A DNA stretch of 64,000 nt, from positions 4,712,001 through 4,776,000 of the forward strand of contig NZ_BLZR01000001.1 of NCBI RefSeq assembly GCF_014193895.1. The letters are read 5' to 3'. Origin of the DNA: Clostridium fungisolvens. Lineage in GTDB: Bacteria; Bacillota; Clostridia; Clostridiales; Clostridiaceae. The position numbers and the translations under genes are program-made. The notes below the pieces were generated by a model that was not told the origin of the DNA, ran no database searches, and was given only the letters and a program-made list of their open reading frames with translations. Position 1 is the first letter of the stretch; the number at the start of each line of letters is the position of its first letter. Below are positions 41,841 through 50,737 of the stretch, piece after piece.

Positions 41841-42728
41841 TTATTTTTCAAAGCTCTGTGCTGGTAGTTTACCTATTCTTTCTACTAAAAATGTAGATAA
41901 GAGTACTATAGTACCTCCGATTATCTGAATAACAGTAATAGATTCACTTAATAATAAAGTTGAAAAAACTACTGCTGATATAGGGTCTATATAACTAAGT
42001 ATAGCTATAGAATGGCTTTCTAAACCTTTCATAGAAGTAAAGTATAATAGATAAGCAATACCTGTATGTATAACTCCAACGATTAATACAAACATAATAC
42101 CCTTAATCCCTAGTGATGAAACCTTTTCTATTTCTCCTCTATAAATTATAAAAGGTAAAAGTGTTATTGCTGAAACTACAAGCTGAATTAAAGTAGTATC
42201 AAACCCTGATAAACCTTTTATAAACTTGTTTGTTAATACTACTGTTGCATATAAAGCAGCTCCGCTAAGCCCATACATTATACCTTTAATGTTTTGTGAA
42301 AATCCACCTGCACTTTCACCAGAATTCAATATCATGACTATTCCAATCAACGCTGCTATTAGACACGCTAATTTACTTCCTGTAAGCTTTTCCTTAAGTA
42401 TAAAAGGTGCTGCAATTATGACAAACATCGGTGCAAAATAATAACTTATAGTAGCTATTGAAACAGTGGTATACTTATATGCCTGAAATAATAATATCCA
42501 ATTGAATCCTATAGCTATACCTGAAAGTATTAATGGAATTGCATTTTCTCTTATTTTTGATACAGAAACTTTTTGCTTTCCTATTATGCTAAATGAAAAT
42601 AAAAATAGACTTCCTATTGTAGCCCTTAAAAAAGCAATCTCTAGAGATGGTAAATTTATATTTTTCACAAAAATCCCTATGCTTCCGAAAATAATCATTG
42701 CTAATAATATTTTTATCTTATCATTCAC
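41841..42728 (-). CDS. EamA/DMT family transporter
   Basis: About 295 aa with 10 transmembrane helices in two EamA repeats. The first starts IKILLAMIIFGSIGIFVKNI and the second IMYGLSGAALYATVVLTNKF. The C-terminal helix signature is LSYIDPISAVVFSTLLLSES. Drug/metabolite transporters of this type export small metabolites or amino acids; the substrate is unknown. I choose the GTG start eight bases after GGGGG; a TTG five codons upstream overlaps that site. The gene is divergent from the Gfo/Idh/MocA gene and not in an operon. Confidence 0.85.
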   Translation of the reverse strand: MNDKIKILLAMIIFGSIGIFVKNINLPSLEIAFLRATIGSLFLFSFSIIGKQKVSVSKIRENAIPLILSGIAIGFNWILLFQAYKYTTVSIATISYYFAPMFVIIAAPFILKEKLTGSKLACLIAALIGIVMILNSGESAGGFSQNIKGIMYGLSGAALYATVVLTNKFIKGLSGFDTTLIQLVVSAITLLPFIIYRGEIEKVSSLGIKGIMFVLIVGVIHTGIAYLLYFTSMKGLESHSIAILSYIDPISAVVFSTLLLSESITVIQIIGGTIVLLSTFLVERIGKLPAQSFEK

Positions 42729-42885
42729 TTTTTTAGCCCCCAATTCTAAATAATTTCTTCTTATGTTGTCTACAAACTCTTAAAAATCTCTCAGGTAATG
42801 GATTTTCAAGCCTTTATCATGTCAAATTTTCTTAATTAGCCCCAGTGTACATACCTATATAATACTTTACATTATATATAACTGT

Positions 42886-42914
42886 TTGTCATTGTAGTTT
42901 AGGTGATTTATAAT
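42886..42914 (+). promoter_or_regulatory. Sigma-A promoter of the Gfo/Idh/MocA gene
   Basis: TTGTCA (42886-42891), 17-base spacer and TATAAT (42909-42914), 35 bases before the start codon at 42950. Confidence 0.75.
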
Positions 42915-42949
42915 TATTAAAGTAAAGATTTTTACTAGGAGGGATTGTT

Positions 42950-43855
42950 ATGAGAATTGGAGTTATAGGCTTAGGTGGAATTGCCCAGAAGGCATATTTG
43001 CCTGTTATAACAGCGAGAGAGGATATAGACCTTGTGTTTTGTACAAGGAATAGCGAAAAATTAAAAGAACAATCTAAAAAATATAGAATTTCTGAATACA
43101 CAACTTCAATAGATGATTTAATAAATTTAAAGATTCAAGCTGCTTTTGTTCATACAGCAACTGAATCTCATTTTGAAATCTGTAAGAAACTACTTATGTC
43201 AGGCATACACGTTTATGTAGATAAACCAATTTCCTACTCTTATGAAGAATCAAAACAACTCGTAGACATCGCAAACAAGTATAATAGAACTCTAATGATA
43301 GGTTTTAATAGAAGATTTGCACCTATGTACTCTTCAATTAAAAATGAAGAAACCGCCAATATAATTTTAGTTCAAAAAAATAGAGTGCCTAGCCCTCAGG
43401 ATATAAGAACTTTTATACTTGATGATTATATACATGTGCTTGATACTGCAAGATTTTTAATGGGTGGAAGTATATCTGACCTTCAGGTAAATGGATTAAT
43501 AAAGAATGATAATCTATATAATGTAGTTGCAAAATTATCGAATAAAAATACTACTTCAATTGCCTTGATGAACAGGGATAGTGGCATGTCAGAAGAGCTT
43601 GTTGAATATATGTGTCCTGGAAAAAAAATTGTTGTAAAAGATATGGCTATAAGCTCAAACTTATCTAATAATGAAGAGAGTTTAAGAAAATTAGGAGACT
43701 GGGATACAACCTTATATAGAAAAGGTTTTTATCAAATAATAAATCATTTTATAGATTGTATAAGAGATGGTAAAGAAACTAATATCTCCTTAGAAGATGC
43801 ACTTCTTACACATAAAATATGCGAAGATATTATAGAAAAACTTATGAAGCTATAG
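42950..43855 (+). CDS. Gfo/Idh/MocA family oxidoreductase
   Basis: 301 aa. The N-terminal Rossmann fold begins MRIGVIGLGGIAQKAYLPVI. It then has AAFVHTATESHFEICKKLL and the EKP-like motif HVYVDKPISYSYEESKQL, where VDKP stands for the usual EKP and holds the catalytic Lys. The C-terminal half contains GFNRRFAPMYSSI. These NAD(P)-dependent enzymes oxidise or reduce sugars, inositols or related polyols. The protein is on the short side, since many relatives have about 330-370 residues. ATG follows AGGAGGGATTGTT. Single gene with a clear promoter; the RpiR regulator 190 bases downstream may be connected. Confidence 0.87.
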   Translation: MRIGVIGLGGIAQKAYLPVITAREDIDLVFCTRNSEKLKEQSKKYRISEYTTSIDDLINLKIQAAFVHTATESHFEICKKLLMSGIHVYVDKPISYSYEESKQLVDIANKYNRTLMIGFNRRFAPMYSSIKNEETANIILVQKNRVPSPQDIRTFILDDYIHVLDTARFLMGGSISDLQVNGLIKNDNLYNVVAKLSNKNTTSIALMNRDSGMSEELVEYMCPGKKIVVKDMAISSNLSNNEESLRKLGDWDTTLYRKGFYQIINHFIDCIRDGKETNISLEDALLTHKICEDIIEKLMKL

Positions 43856-44046
43856 TTCCTTTTTATAATTATATAAATTTAACTTCTTACTACACTTATT
43901 TAAAGAATAAATAAATGTAGTGTCAAAAATAGCTTTATAATTTAAGAATACACATAATCCATCAATATTATAGTAGATTTAAATTATATATAGTAATAAT
44001 ATTACCTAATACAAAGGCTAAAAATTAATGCAATGGTGGTGAAAAA

Positions 44047-44820
44047 ATGAGTGATGTCGTTCATAAGCTATTATTAATAATTAATACCAGTAATGAAAAA
44101 GATATTGACTACAATATTTCTTGGATAATGCTTCAAAATATAAATAAAATATCAAGTATGAGTATAAATCAGCTAGCTGATTTATGTTACGTCTCCATAT
44201 CTACCATAAGTAGATTTTGTAGAAAACTAGGTTGCAACAGCTTTTATGAATTTAAAAATATGCTAGTATATGATGACAATGAATATTTTGATCCAAGAAA
44301 TAAAAGCATAAACATGAACATCAATGAGGATGCCTCTGATCTGTTTTTTATGGCTAAGAAAAATATAGACTTGGCTACTGAGACGTTGAAGATTGAGGAA
44401 ATTGACCAATTAGTTCAGGATATACACGATTATCCAACTGTATCACTTGTAGGTTTAAATACAGGACAAAGCATTACTCTTGATTTTCAGAGTGAATTAA
44501 TGGTACTAGGTAAATTTGCAACAGTTTTTGTAGATATTGATAAGCAACTAGATAATATAAAATCCTTAGATGAAAATTCATTGCTAGTTATATTTTCAAT
44601 ATCAGGTGGCTGCAGCTATAATTCAAGACTTAGTGAAGCATTAAAGCAAAGTAAAGCAAAAAAAGTATTAATTACTCAAAATCCAGCTACCCCTCTGCTT
44701 GAGTACGTAACTAAAGTAATTCTTTATGGAAATGAATACTTCCCTTTTGTAGGAAGATATGCTTTTTTATATGTTAAAGATCTTATTTTAATGAGATATA
44801 GATTCTTATACGAAGTATAA
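44047..44820 (+). CDS. MurR/RpiR family transcriptional regulator
   Basis: 257 aa. The N-terminal HTH_6 domain contains MSINQLADLCYVSISTISRF followed by CRKLGCNSFYEF. The SIS-like C-terminal domain (about 110-250) contains VSLVGLNTGQSITLDFQSEL and VIFSISGGCSYNSRLSEALK. The sugar-phosphate loop keeps a SISGG version of the usual SxSG motif. It is likely a phosphosugar-responsive regulator. Its target is unknown; the Gfo/Idh/MocA gene is just upstream on the same strand. ATG follows TGGTGGTG. It ends 100 bases before a strong bidirectional hairpin. Confidence 0.87.
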   Translation: MSDVVHKLLLIINTSNEKDIDYNISWIMLQNINKISSMSINQLADLCYVSISTISRFCRKLGCNSFYEFKNMLVYDDNEYFDPRNKSINMNINEDASDLFFMAKKNIDLATETLKIEEIDQLVQDIHDYPTVSLVGLNTGQSITLDFQSELMVLGKFATVFVDIDKQLDNIKSLDENSLLVIFSISGGCSYNSRLSEALKQSKAKKVLITQNPATPLLEYVTKVILYGNEYFPFVGRYAFLYVKDLILMRYRFLYEV

Positions 44821-44920
44821 GAATCTATATATTAACACATTAATGTAGCAATTTAATTATCGAAAACTAATAAAGATAGATTATTTAGTTATAGTTCATG
44901 CAATGAAAAAAGCTATCTAT

Positions 44921-44964
44921 AATACATAATTGAGTTTCATATATTATGAATTCAATTATGTATT
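44921..44964. terminator. Bidirectional terminator between RpiR gene and histidine kinase
   Basis: Perfect 13-base arms AATACATAATTGA and TCAATTATGTATT, with TATTTATTTTTT on the right. The right arm overlaps the last codons of the convergent histidine kinase gene. Confidence 0.82.
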
Positions 44965-46392
44965 TATTTTTTGCAGTGGCAATATCATATTAAAATTTGC
45001 TCCTCCGCTTATATTATTATCAGCAGTTATTATACCATTATGTTTCTGTACAATTGTCTTTGTGATTGCTAACCCTAATCCATAATTTCCACCTTTTCCT
45101 TTAAAGAACCTATCAAATATATGCTCCTTATCTTCCTTATCAAAACCTGAACCATCATCATTTATATCTATAACTATCGCTTCATCTTTCTTTTCTAAGG
45201 AAATATCTATTATCTTATTGGAATATCTAATGCAATTAGCTAATATATTAATGATTGCTCTCATTAATTTCTCTTCATCACAATATAAAAACAACTCCTC
45301 ATCGCAATGTGTAAATAATATTTCTCTTTCATTTTTTATAGTAATACCTTTAATCCTATCAATTGAACTGCTTATTAATTCTTTCATATCTACCTTTTCT
45401 AAATTAAAATCATCTTGCATAGCATCTATTTTTGATAAATACAATAGATCTTCAACTAAGGTAGATAGTCTCTTGCTTTCTTCTATTATTATTTCTATAG
45501 CTTTGTTTTTATCCTCTACAACATCAAGTCTAATACCTTCTGCATATCCCTGTATCGACATCAAAGGTGTTCTAAGTTCATGAGATGCATTCTGCATGAA
45601 AGTTTTCATAGTATTATCATAAGAAGAAAGTTTTGCAGCCATAAAACTCATAGTCTTTGATAGCTCTGTAAGCTCCTCATGTTCAAAATTAAACTCTTTT
45701 ACCGTGTAGTTTCTTTCTGCAATATTCTTTGCATACTTTATTACATCATAAATTGGATTGCTAATCTTCTTAGCCAATTTTGTTGATATACTTAAAGAGA
45801 TTATAGCCATTATTATAAGTATGGAAAAAAGTAAAAAATTCACCTTCCTTGTGACTTCATCACTCTTAGACAAATCTGAATATACAATTAGGTAACAGCT
45901 ATTATTTTGCAGCTTAATAGGATATGATACAGCCTGATACTTATTGCCACGAATATTCAAGTTAATCACTACACCTCTATTAATATTAGATATTTGATTT
46001 TTTTTTATTTTGGTAATTAACTCACTTGAAGTATCTTTATCTTCTTGATTAATATTTTCATTAGGATATATTATATTTTTGTCTTCATTTATAACTATAT
46101 ATTTAATATCCAAGATAGAGTTGGCTCTTTTTAGAATTGAGTTTAGTCTTGAATTACCCCTCTCATTTACCTGCAAGTTCTGCAACTCATCTAAACCTAA
46201 ATTAGTTGAATTTTGATTTATTGATTTTTGTAATATCTCTCCGGTTGTAATAATTTGATTCCTTGTTTCCCTTCTCACATAAATTCTTAAAGCTAAATCA
46301 AATATAATAGCCGTTAGTAACATAAATATTAATATTATTATTAGATGAGAAGTGAAGATACTTTTATTTATAGACTTCTTTGCTTTACTCAC
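44956..46392 (-). CDS. Sensor histidine kinase (HAMP, HisKA, HATPase_c)
   Basis: 478 aa. TM1 is at about 13-37, an extracytoplasmic region of about 145 residues follows, TM2 (FLLFSILIIMAIISLSIST) is at about 188-206, then HAMP. The HisKA box is FMQNASHELRTPLMSIQGYA with the phosphorylated His in SHELRTP. The ATPase N and G boxes are INILANCIRYSN and DDGSGFDKEDKEHIFDRFF, then GGNYGLGLAI. It phosphorylates the response regulator, which precedes it by 10 bases in the operon. The start is GTG after GAGGTG. The sensed signal is unknown; a divergent lipoprotein and secreted protein may be targets or ligand partners. Confidence 0.93.
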   Translation of the reverse strand: MSKAKKSINKSIFTSHLIIILIFMLLTAIIFDLALRIYVRRETRNQIITTGEILQKSINQNSTNLGLDELQNLQVNERGNSRLNSILKRANSILDIKYIVINEDKNIIYPNENINQEDKDTSSELITKIKKNQISNINRGVVINLNIRGNKYQAVSYPIKLQNNSCYLIVYSDLSKSDEVTRKVNFLLFSILIIMAIISLSISTKLAKKISNPIYDVIKYAKNIAERNYTVKEFNFEHEELTELSKTMSFMAAKLSSYDNTMKTFMQNASHELRTPLMSIQGYAEGIRLDVVEDKNKAIEIIIEESKRLSTLVEDLLYLSKIDAMQDDFNLEKVDMKELISSSIDRIKGITIKNEREILFTHCDEELFLYCDEEKLMRAIINILANCIRYSNKIIDISLEKKDEAIVIDINDDGSGFDKEDKEHIFDRFFKGKGGNYGLGLAITKTIVQKHNGIITADNNISGGANFNMILPLQKINT

Positions 46393-46402
46393 AATAACAC
46401 CT

Positions 46403-47095
46403 CTATTCAGCTATTTTCATTATAAATCCATATCCCCAAAGTGTTTCTATTCTTAAGTTTGAATTTGCATTAGCTAACTTTTTACGTATTCTCTTTATCA
46501 TATCATCAGTGGCCCTTGTATCCACTTCACTATCAAATCCCCAAACCTTGTTTAATAATTCTTCTCTACTTATTCCTTTATTAGCATTCTTACAGAGGTA
46601 TCCCATCAAATTAAACTCCATTGGAGTTAGTTTTATTTCATTACCCTTACACTCAACAAATCTCCTATCTAAGTAAATATTTATATCACCTACACGAATT
46701 ATCTCAGTACTAAAATTGCTTTTATCAAATTCCATTCTTCTAAATATGCTTTTTACTCTAAGCACAAGTTCCACTGGACTAAATGGTTTAGTCATATAAT
46801 CATCACTGCCAAGCATAAGCCCTGCAATCTTATCTGATTCACTGTCTTTTGCCGAAATTATTATAATTGGTATATTACTATGCAACCTTATCTTTGAGCA
46901 AACTTCAAGACCATCCATACCAGGCATCATTATATCTAATATGACCATATCTGGCGTCCTTTTCATGAACTGCTCAAGCAAAGAACTTCCATTAGAAAAA
47001 GTTTCTACATCATAACCATCTTTTTTTAAAAACATCTTTATCAAATCTTGTATTTTGACCTCATCATCTGCAATATATATTAGCTTCTCTGCCAT
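46403..47095 (-). CDS. OmpR/PhoB-type response regulator
   Basis: 230 aa. The receiver domain (1-120) has KLIYIADDEVKIQDLIKMFL, the phospho-acceptor Asp in PDMVILDIMMPGMDGLEVC, Thr/Ser and Lys switch residues in IIIISAKDSESD and DDYMTKPFSPVEL. The C-terminal winged helix (about 130-230) has EIKLTPMEFNLMGYLCKNAN and VDTRATDDMIKRIRKKL, ending VETLWGYG-like with IETLWGYGFIMKIAE. It binds DNA as a dimer when phosphorylated by the adjoining kinase. ATG follows AAGAGGTGATT. It is divergent from the lipoprotein gene at 47331, which is a natural target. Confidence 0.94.
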   Translation of the reverse strand: MAEKLIYIADDEVKIQDLIKMFLKKDGYDVETFSNGSSLLEQFMKRTPDMVILDIMMPGMDGLEVCSKIRLHSNIPIIIISAKDSESDKIAGLMLGSDDYMTKPFSPVELVLRVKSIFRRMEFDKSNFSTEIIRVGDINIYLDRRFVECKGNEIKLTPMEFNLMGYLCKNANKGISREELLNKVWGFDSEVDTRATDDMIKRIRKKLANANSNLRIETLWGYGFIMKIAE

Positions 47096-47330
47096 TATTA
47101 AATCACCTCTTTATCTATAGAAGACATGCAAATTTAAAAATTGATTTAAAACTGAAGTTATAAGTCTTTATATAAATTTTTATTTTGATTATATCATAGT
47201 GTATATGGTTCTTTGTTAACTAAGTAATCTTGCCACAATTTTGCCACAAAGTTTCAGAGACTTATCCTAATATCAGATGTTATACTCTAATCATACAGTT
47301 AAAACTTGAAGTTACATAGGAGGTTTCAAA

Positions 47331-47633
47331 TTGAAAAAACTTTATTTTATTCTAATTATTATGTTATCAGTATCATTGTTTATAGGATGTACCCGTAACA
47401 AGCCAATAAACTCTGCTAGTGGTACAAACAAATCAAATATAAGTAATAAAGAGTCTACTGCAACTAACTCCAATTCTTCTAACCCAAACAGTTCTACTTC
47501 AAAGACAGATAGTAATAGCGATGTTGCACAAAAGATAGATAGTTCTATGAATAAACTTGATAGTGTAATGAACGAGTTAGATGACAAAAATGATATAAAT
47601 GAAACCGAAAATTTAGTAAATACCATGAATTAA
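47331..47633 (+). CDS. Small Ser/Asn-rich lipoprotein
   Basis: 100 aa. The signal peptide ends LSVSLFIGCTRNKP, with lipobox Cys at about residue 20. A Ser/Thr/Asn-rich linker follows and then a short acidic helix (QKIDSSMNKLDSVMNELDD). The start is TTG, seven bases after AGGAGG. It is divergent from the response regulator gene, and the next gene follows after 14 bases, so the two form one operon. Function is unknown. Its placement beside a two-component system suggests an accessory or output surface protein. Confidence 0.75.
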   Translation: MKKLYFILIIMLSVSLFIGCTRNKPINSASGTNKSNISNKESTATNSNSSNPNSSTSKTDSNSDVAQKIDSSMNKLDSVMNELDDKNDINETENLVNTMN

Positions 47634-47647
47634 GGGGGATTATAAAA

Positions 47648-48244
47648 ATGAAAAATTTAAAATTAAAATTAGTGTCTTCATTAGTAGCATTATCAATAAT
47701 AATACCTTCAACCCTAGTAAGAGCAGATGAGTTAAATGTTTCTGCTAGTAAACTAAGTAATCTTGTAGAAAAGAAAGCTCAAGTGATATCAAACATTGAA
47801 AAAAGAAAAGAGTATAAGACTTTAATCTCCTCAAAGAAAGATATCATCAAACAAAATCACGAAACCAATCAAGCCTTACGAAAAGAAATACTTTCAAAAA
47901 AGGAACAGGTAAAAACATTATTAAAGGGTATAAAGGCCAATAAAAGCCAGATTAGTAGTGAGGATCTAAGCAAAATAGGATCTCAACTAGATTCTATAAA
48001 AACTCAACTTTCTTCTCTTTCATCTACATCAGGAACTATAAAAACTTCATTTAAGACTATAAAAGATGATTTCAAAAGTAAAAATTATGATCCTATAGAA
48101 GGTGAACTTAATAATATTATATCCATTCAAAATAAGAGAACCGATTTACTAAAACAACTAAATGATGCAATGTCTTCACTTATCACTACAGTTCAAAATT
48201 CTACATCAACTCAAAATTCTACATCAACCAATACTGCATCATAA
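47648..48244 (+). CDS. Secreted helical protein
   Basis: 198 aa. The signal peptide is MKNLKLKLVSSLVALSIIIP with likely cleavage after VRA (about residue 26). The mature part is almost wholly charged helices with Lys, Ser, Glu and Gln (KKEQVKTLLKGIKANKSQIS), predicted to form coiled coil. The C-terminus has two copies of the short repeat QNSTSTQ/QNSTSTN. No enzyme motif is visible and I do not recognise the family. ATG follows AAGGGGGATTATAAAA, 14 bases after the lipoprotein gene. A terminator follows directly. Confidence 0.72.
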   Translation: MKNLKLKLVSSLVALSIIIPSTLVRADELNVSASKLSNLVEKKAQVISNIEKRKEYKTLISSKKDIIKQNHETNQALRKEILSKKEQVKTLLKGIKANKSQISSEDLSKIGSQLDSIKTQLSSLSSTSGTIKTSFKTIKDDFKSKNYDPIEGELNNIISIQNKRTDLLKQLNDAMSSLITTVQNSTSTQNSTSTNTAS

Positions 48245-48250
48245 AAGAAC

Positions 48251-48289
48251 AATCTGCTATTAATCTCAAGTATTGATAGCAGATTTTTT
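48251..48289 (+). terminator. Rho-independent terminator of the lipoprotein/secreted-protein operon
   Basis: Arms AATCTGCTAT and ATAGCAGATT with a 15-base loop, then TTTTTT, 7 bases after the stop. Confidence 0.92.
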
Positions 48290-48511
48290 CTATCTAATAG
48301 ATCAATATTACTTTTTAGTTATATGAAACATTATCACCATATTTTTTTCATATAATTATCAATAAAGTCCAAATAAGTATTTTGATTTTCATTAAGAGTT
48401 AGCATAGTCAGCAACTAAGTTTTTTAAAATAGAATTTATCTATTCGGCTAAATAGATAACTTCTATAAATGTTGATAATCATAATTTGTTAACTTTTTGT
48501 ATATAGTATAC

Positions 48512-48530
48512 AATGCAAATCATTTGCATT
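48512..48530. promoter_or_regulatory. Perfect 19-base palindrome upstream of the CobW gene (Fur/Zur-like)
   Basis: AATGCAAATCATTTGCATT is fully symmetric about the central C at 48521. It lies next to a -10-like TATACA and about 60 bases before the CobW-type start. Length and AT-rich symmetry resemble Fur-family (Fur, Zur) operators, and a G3E GTPase behind such a site is typical for zinc or iron limitation. A further half-like GATAATCAT is near 48474. The rest of the gap 48290-48590 shows nothing else. Confidence 0.65.
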
Positions 48531-48590
48531 GATTTAATTTTTTCATAGGTTTAGAATATAAAAGTAGATCTTTAGAAAGAGGGGATTTCT

Positions 48591-49550
48591 TTGAAGGTAA
48601 AGGTAGATTTGTTTTCTGGTTTTTTAGGTGCAGGAAAAACTATGCTTATAAAAAAGCTTATAAGTGAACAACTAAAGAATAATAAGATTGCAATAATAGA
48701 AAATGAATTTGGAGAAATAGGTATTGATAGCAGTTTTTTAAAAACTACTAAAATAGATGTTAAGGAAATAAATGCAGGTTGCATATGCTGTAGTGTTTAT
48801 GGAGATTTCACTGAAGGAATTAATGAGGTAATTAGTAAATATAATCCTGAAAGGATTATAATTGAACCTTCAGGAGTTGCAAAGCTTTCAGAAATACTAT
48901 CTGTATTTAAAGAACCTAATCTAAAGGATAAGGTTACTATAAATATGATAATGACAGTAATAGATATAACAAAATATGATATGTACGTATTAAATTTTGA
49001 TGATTTTTATAAAAATCAAATAATAAATGCTAAAACTATAATATTGAGTAGAACTCAAAATGTGACCAAAGATACGGTAGTACAAACAGTCTCAAAGATT
49101 AGAGAATTAAATAAAAACGCAAATATAATAACAACTCCATGGGATAATTTAAAGGCTGAAGACATAATAAATATCGCTGAAGGCGATGCACAAAAGCAAC
49201 TTATTGAGAAAGTAAATCTTCTAAGAAATAGTTCTGCTAAAGTTTCGCTTAAAAGCTCAACAACAAGATCTACTGGAGAAACCTTTAAGACTATAGGTAT
49301 GGAAACACCTAAAGTATTTTCAAAAAGCACTTTAGAATCTATTCTCACCAGATTAAATGATAAAAATATCTATGGAACAGTTCTAAGAGCCAAAGGAATA
49401 ATAGAATCCTCTAGCAGTAAATGGTTAGAATTTGACTATGTGCCAGGTGAATTCGAGATAAGACCTTCCCTGCCAGATTATTCAGGCAGAGTATGTGTTA
49501 TAGGAAACCAACTTAATTCAAGCGAGATAAAAAAGCTATTTGAGGATTAA
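48591..49550 (+). CDS. CobW/P47K family G3E GTPase (metal chaperone type)
   Basis: 319 aa. Walker A is FSGFLGAGKTMLIKKLI, the metal-binding motif GCICCSVYGDF (CxCC) is at about 62-72, the E-rich loop is ENEFGEIGIDS and the switch segment is RIIIEPSGVAKLSEIL. The C-terminal CobW_C domain follows (about 215-319). These GTPases deliver metal, often zinc, to client proteins (B. subtilis ZagA/YciC is the best known). The start is TTG after AGAGGGGATTTC. The gene opens a cluster with a shortened paralogue and a YcgR/YcgQ permease pair, and sits behind the palindrome at 48512-48530. Confidence 0.9.
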   Translation: MKVKVDLFSGFLGAGKTMLIKKLISEQLKNNKIAIIENEFGEIGIDSSFLKTTKIDVKEINAGCICCSVYGDFTEGINEVISKYNPERIIIEPSGVAKLSEILSVFKEPNLKDKVTINMIMTVIDITKYDMYVLNFDDFYKNQIINAKTIILSRTQNVTKDTVVQTVSKIRELNKNANIITTPWDNLKAEDIINIAEGDAQKQLIEKVNLLRNSSAKVSLKSSTTRSTGETFKTIGMETPKVFSKSTLESILTRLNDKNIYGTVLRAKGIIESSSSKWLEFDYVPGEFEIRPSLPDYSGRVCVIGNQLNSSEIKKLFED

Positions 49551-49586
49551 CCTTTGTTCTATAATTTATATTTGGGTATATATTTA

Positions 49587-49679
49587 GGGTTCCCCTACAA
49601 AATCAGTTTATGCTTGTGAAAACTCTGAGAATCCATCAACCTTCTCACAACCATAAACTAACAATTGTAGTTGGAGCCC
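49587..49679. repeat. Family A intergenic hairpin repeat, copy A3 (divergent)
   Basis: About 93 bases bounded by GGGTTCC and GGAGCCC. Inner pairs CTACAA/TTGTAG, AGTTTATG/CATAAACT and TGTGA/TCACA make a long hairpin. The ends match A1 and A2, but the inner arms are changed in a compensating way, which points to selection on structure. Confidence 0.75.
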
Positions 49680-49719
49680 TATAATTAATGCTAAAAATTT
49701 ATTTTTTATGATAACTAAA

Positions 49720-49815
49720 GGGTTCCCATGTCGAAACTTAATTTATACTTGTTCGAAAATCTCGGCTTCTGGAGATTTTCGGGCATGTATAAATTAATAG
49801 TTGAGCTAGGAACCC
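49720..49815. repeat. Family A intergenic hairpin repeat, copy A2
   Basis: About 96 bases bounded by GGGTTCC and GGAACCC, with inner pairs TTAATTTATAC/TATAAATTAA and CGAAAATCTC/GAGATTTTCG. Closest to A1 at 2265-2363. A lone 10-base match to the left end of family B (GATGTACCAC) is at 49851-49860, between this copy and the next gene. Confidence 0.85.
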
Positions 49816-49962
49816 TATATAAGTTTCCATCATGAAGTTATATCTCTAAAGATGTACCACAATTAGAAATTAATTATTATGTAACTTATTCTTATATGGG
49901 TGTACTATAATAATATATTATTAATTTATACAAATTTTTAAGTTTAAAGGCGTGATTACACT

Positions 49963-50604
49963 ATGCAAACTAAAGTAGATATTGAAATAGTTACTGGCTT
50001 TATAGGCTCTGGTAAAACATATTTTATAAATACACTTATAAAGAACACTTTTCTTTTCATGGAAAAAGTACTAATTATTCAAAACGAACAAGGTGTAAGC
50101 CAAGTCGAAGATAGCATTATAAACAGTAAGAATATAGTCTTAGAGCAGTATAATCCACAATTAAAACTGAATTCAGACTATATTAATTCCATGATAGATA
50201 AATATAGACCTCATAGGATAATAATAGAATACAATGGCACTAAAGATCTTCTTGAATTAGTTGATACTATTTCCCAGGAATTAACTAATGTTTGTAAGAT
50301 TAGTTCAATTTTCTATATATCTGATATTAATACATACGGTATGTTTCTATCTAATATGCCTGGGCTTATTCTTCCGTGCATATACCACAGTAATCTAATA
50401 ATACTAAATAATTGTTCTAATATTGCTAAGGACAAGCTCAAGGAAATAAAATCTAATATCAATAAACTAAATAGAGATACTTTTATAGTAGATATAGATA
50501 AAATGGATTCTCTTGAAAAAGAGCTACAGTACATGGCCATCTTAGATGGAGGATTTCTTAAACTATTAAGAATCTCTTTAAAAACAGTTTTGTCTAAAAT
50601 ATAA
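49963..50604 (+). CDS. Shortened CobW-like GTPase lacking the CxCC motif
   Basis: 213 aa, CobW N-terminal domain only. Walker A is intact (VTGFIGSGKTYFINTLI) and a EPSG-like switch reads RIIIEYNGTKDLLELV. The metal-binding CxCC is replaced by EQYNPQLKLN, the Glu-rich ENEFG loop is QNEQG, and the CobW_C domain is absent. It may be a partner of the full-length GTPase, a specialised regulator, or a decaying paralogue; the frame is open and without internal stops. The ribosome binding site is weak (AAGGCGTGA). It sits between family A repeats on the left and family B on the right, unlike the rest of the cluster. Confidence 0.75.
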   Translation: MQTKVDIEIVTGFIGSGKTYFINTLIKNTFLFMEKVLIIQNEQGVSQVEDSIINSKNIVLEQYNPQLKLNSDYINSMIDKYRPHRIIIEYNGTKDLLELVDTISQELTNVCKISSIFYISDINTYGMFLSNMPGLILPCIYHSNLIILNNCSNIAKDKLKEIKSNINKLNRDTFIVDIDKMDSLEKELQYMAILDGGFLKLLRISLKTVLSKI

Positions 50605-50622
50605 TTTACTTTAGCGATTATT

Positions 50623-50717
50623 GATGTACCACTTCGTATTAAAATTTATATATTCAAATTCTCCTCTCAGACCCCAGAGGAGTTTTGAATATAGATTTCA
50701 GTTCGAACTGGTACGTC
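50623..50717. repeat. Family B intergenic hairpin repeat, copy B3
   Basis: About 95 bases from GATGTACCACTTCG to CGAACTGGTACGTC. Inner arms TTTATATATTCAAA/TTTGAATATAGA flank TCTCCTCT/AGAGGAG. The element begins 19 bases after the shortened CobW gene and ends about 20 bases before the ycgR-type start, so it is transcribed with the operon and could set its expression. Confidence 0.8.
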
Positions 50718-50737
50718 TGTAGAAAGTGGTGTTTACA

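Noticed and set aside
49963..50604. Shortened CobW gene as a pseudogene
   Set aside because: The frame is open, Walker A is intact and no internal stops or frame breaks are seen, so I list it as a coding gene while noting possible decay.
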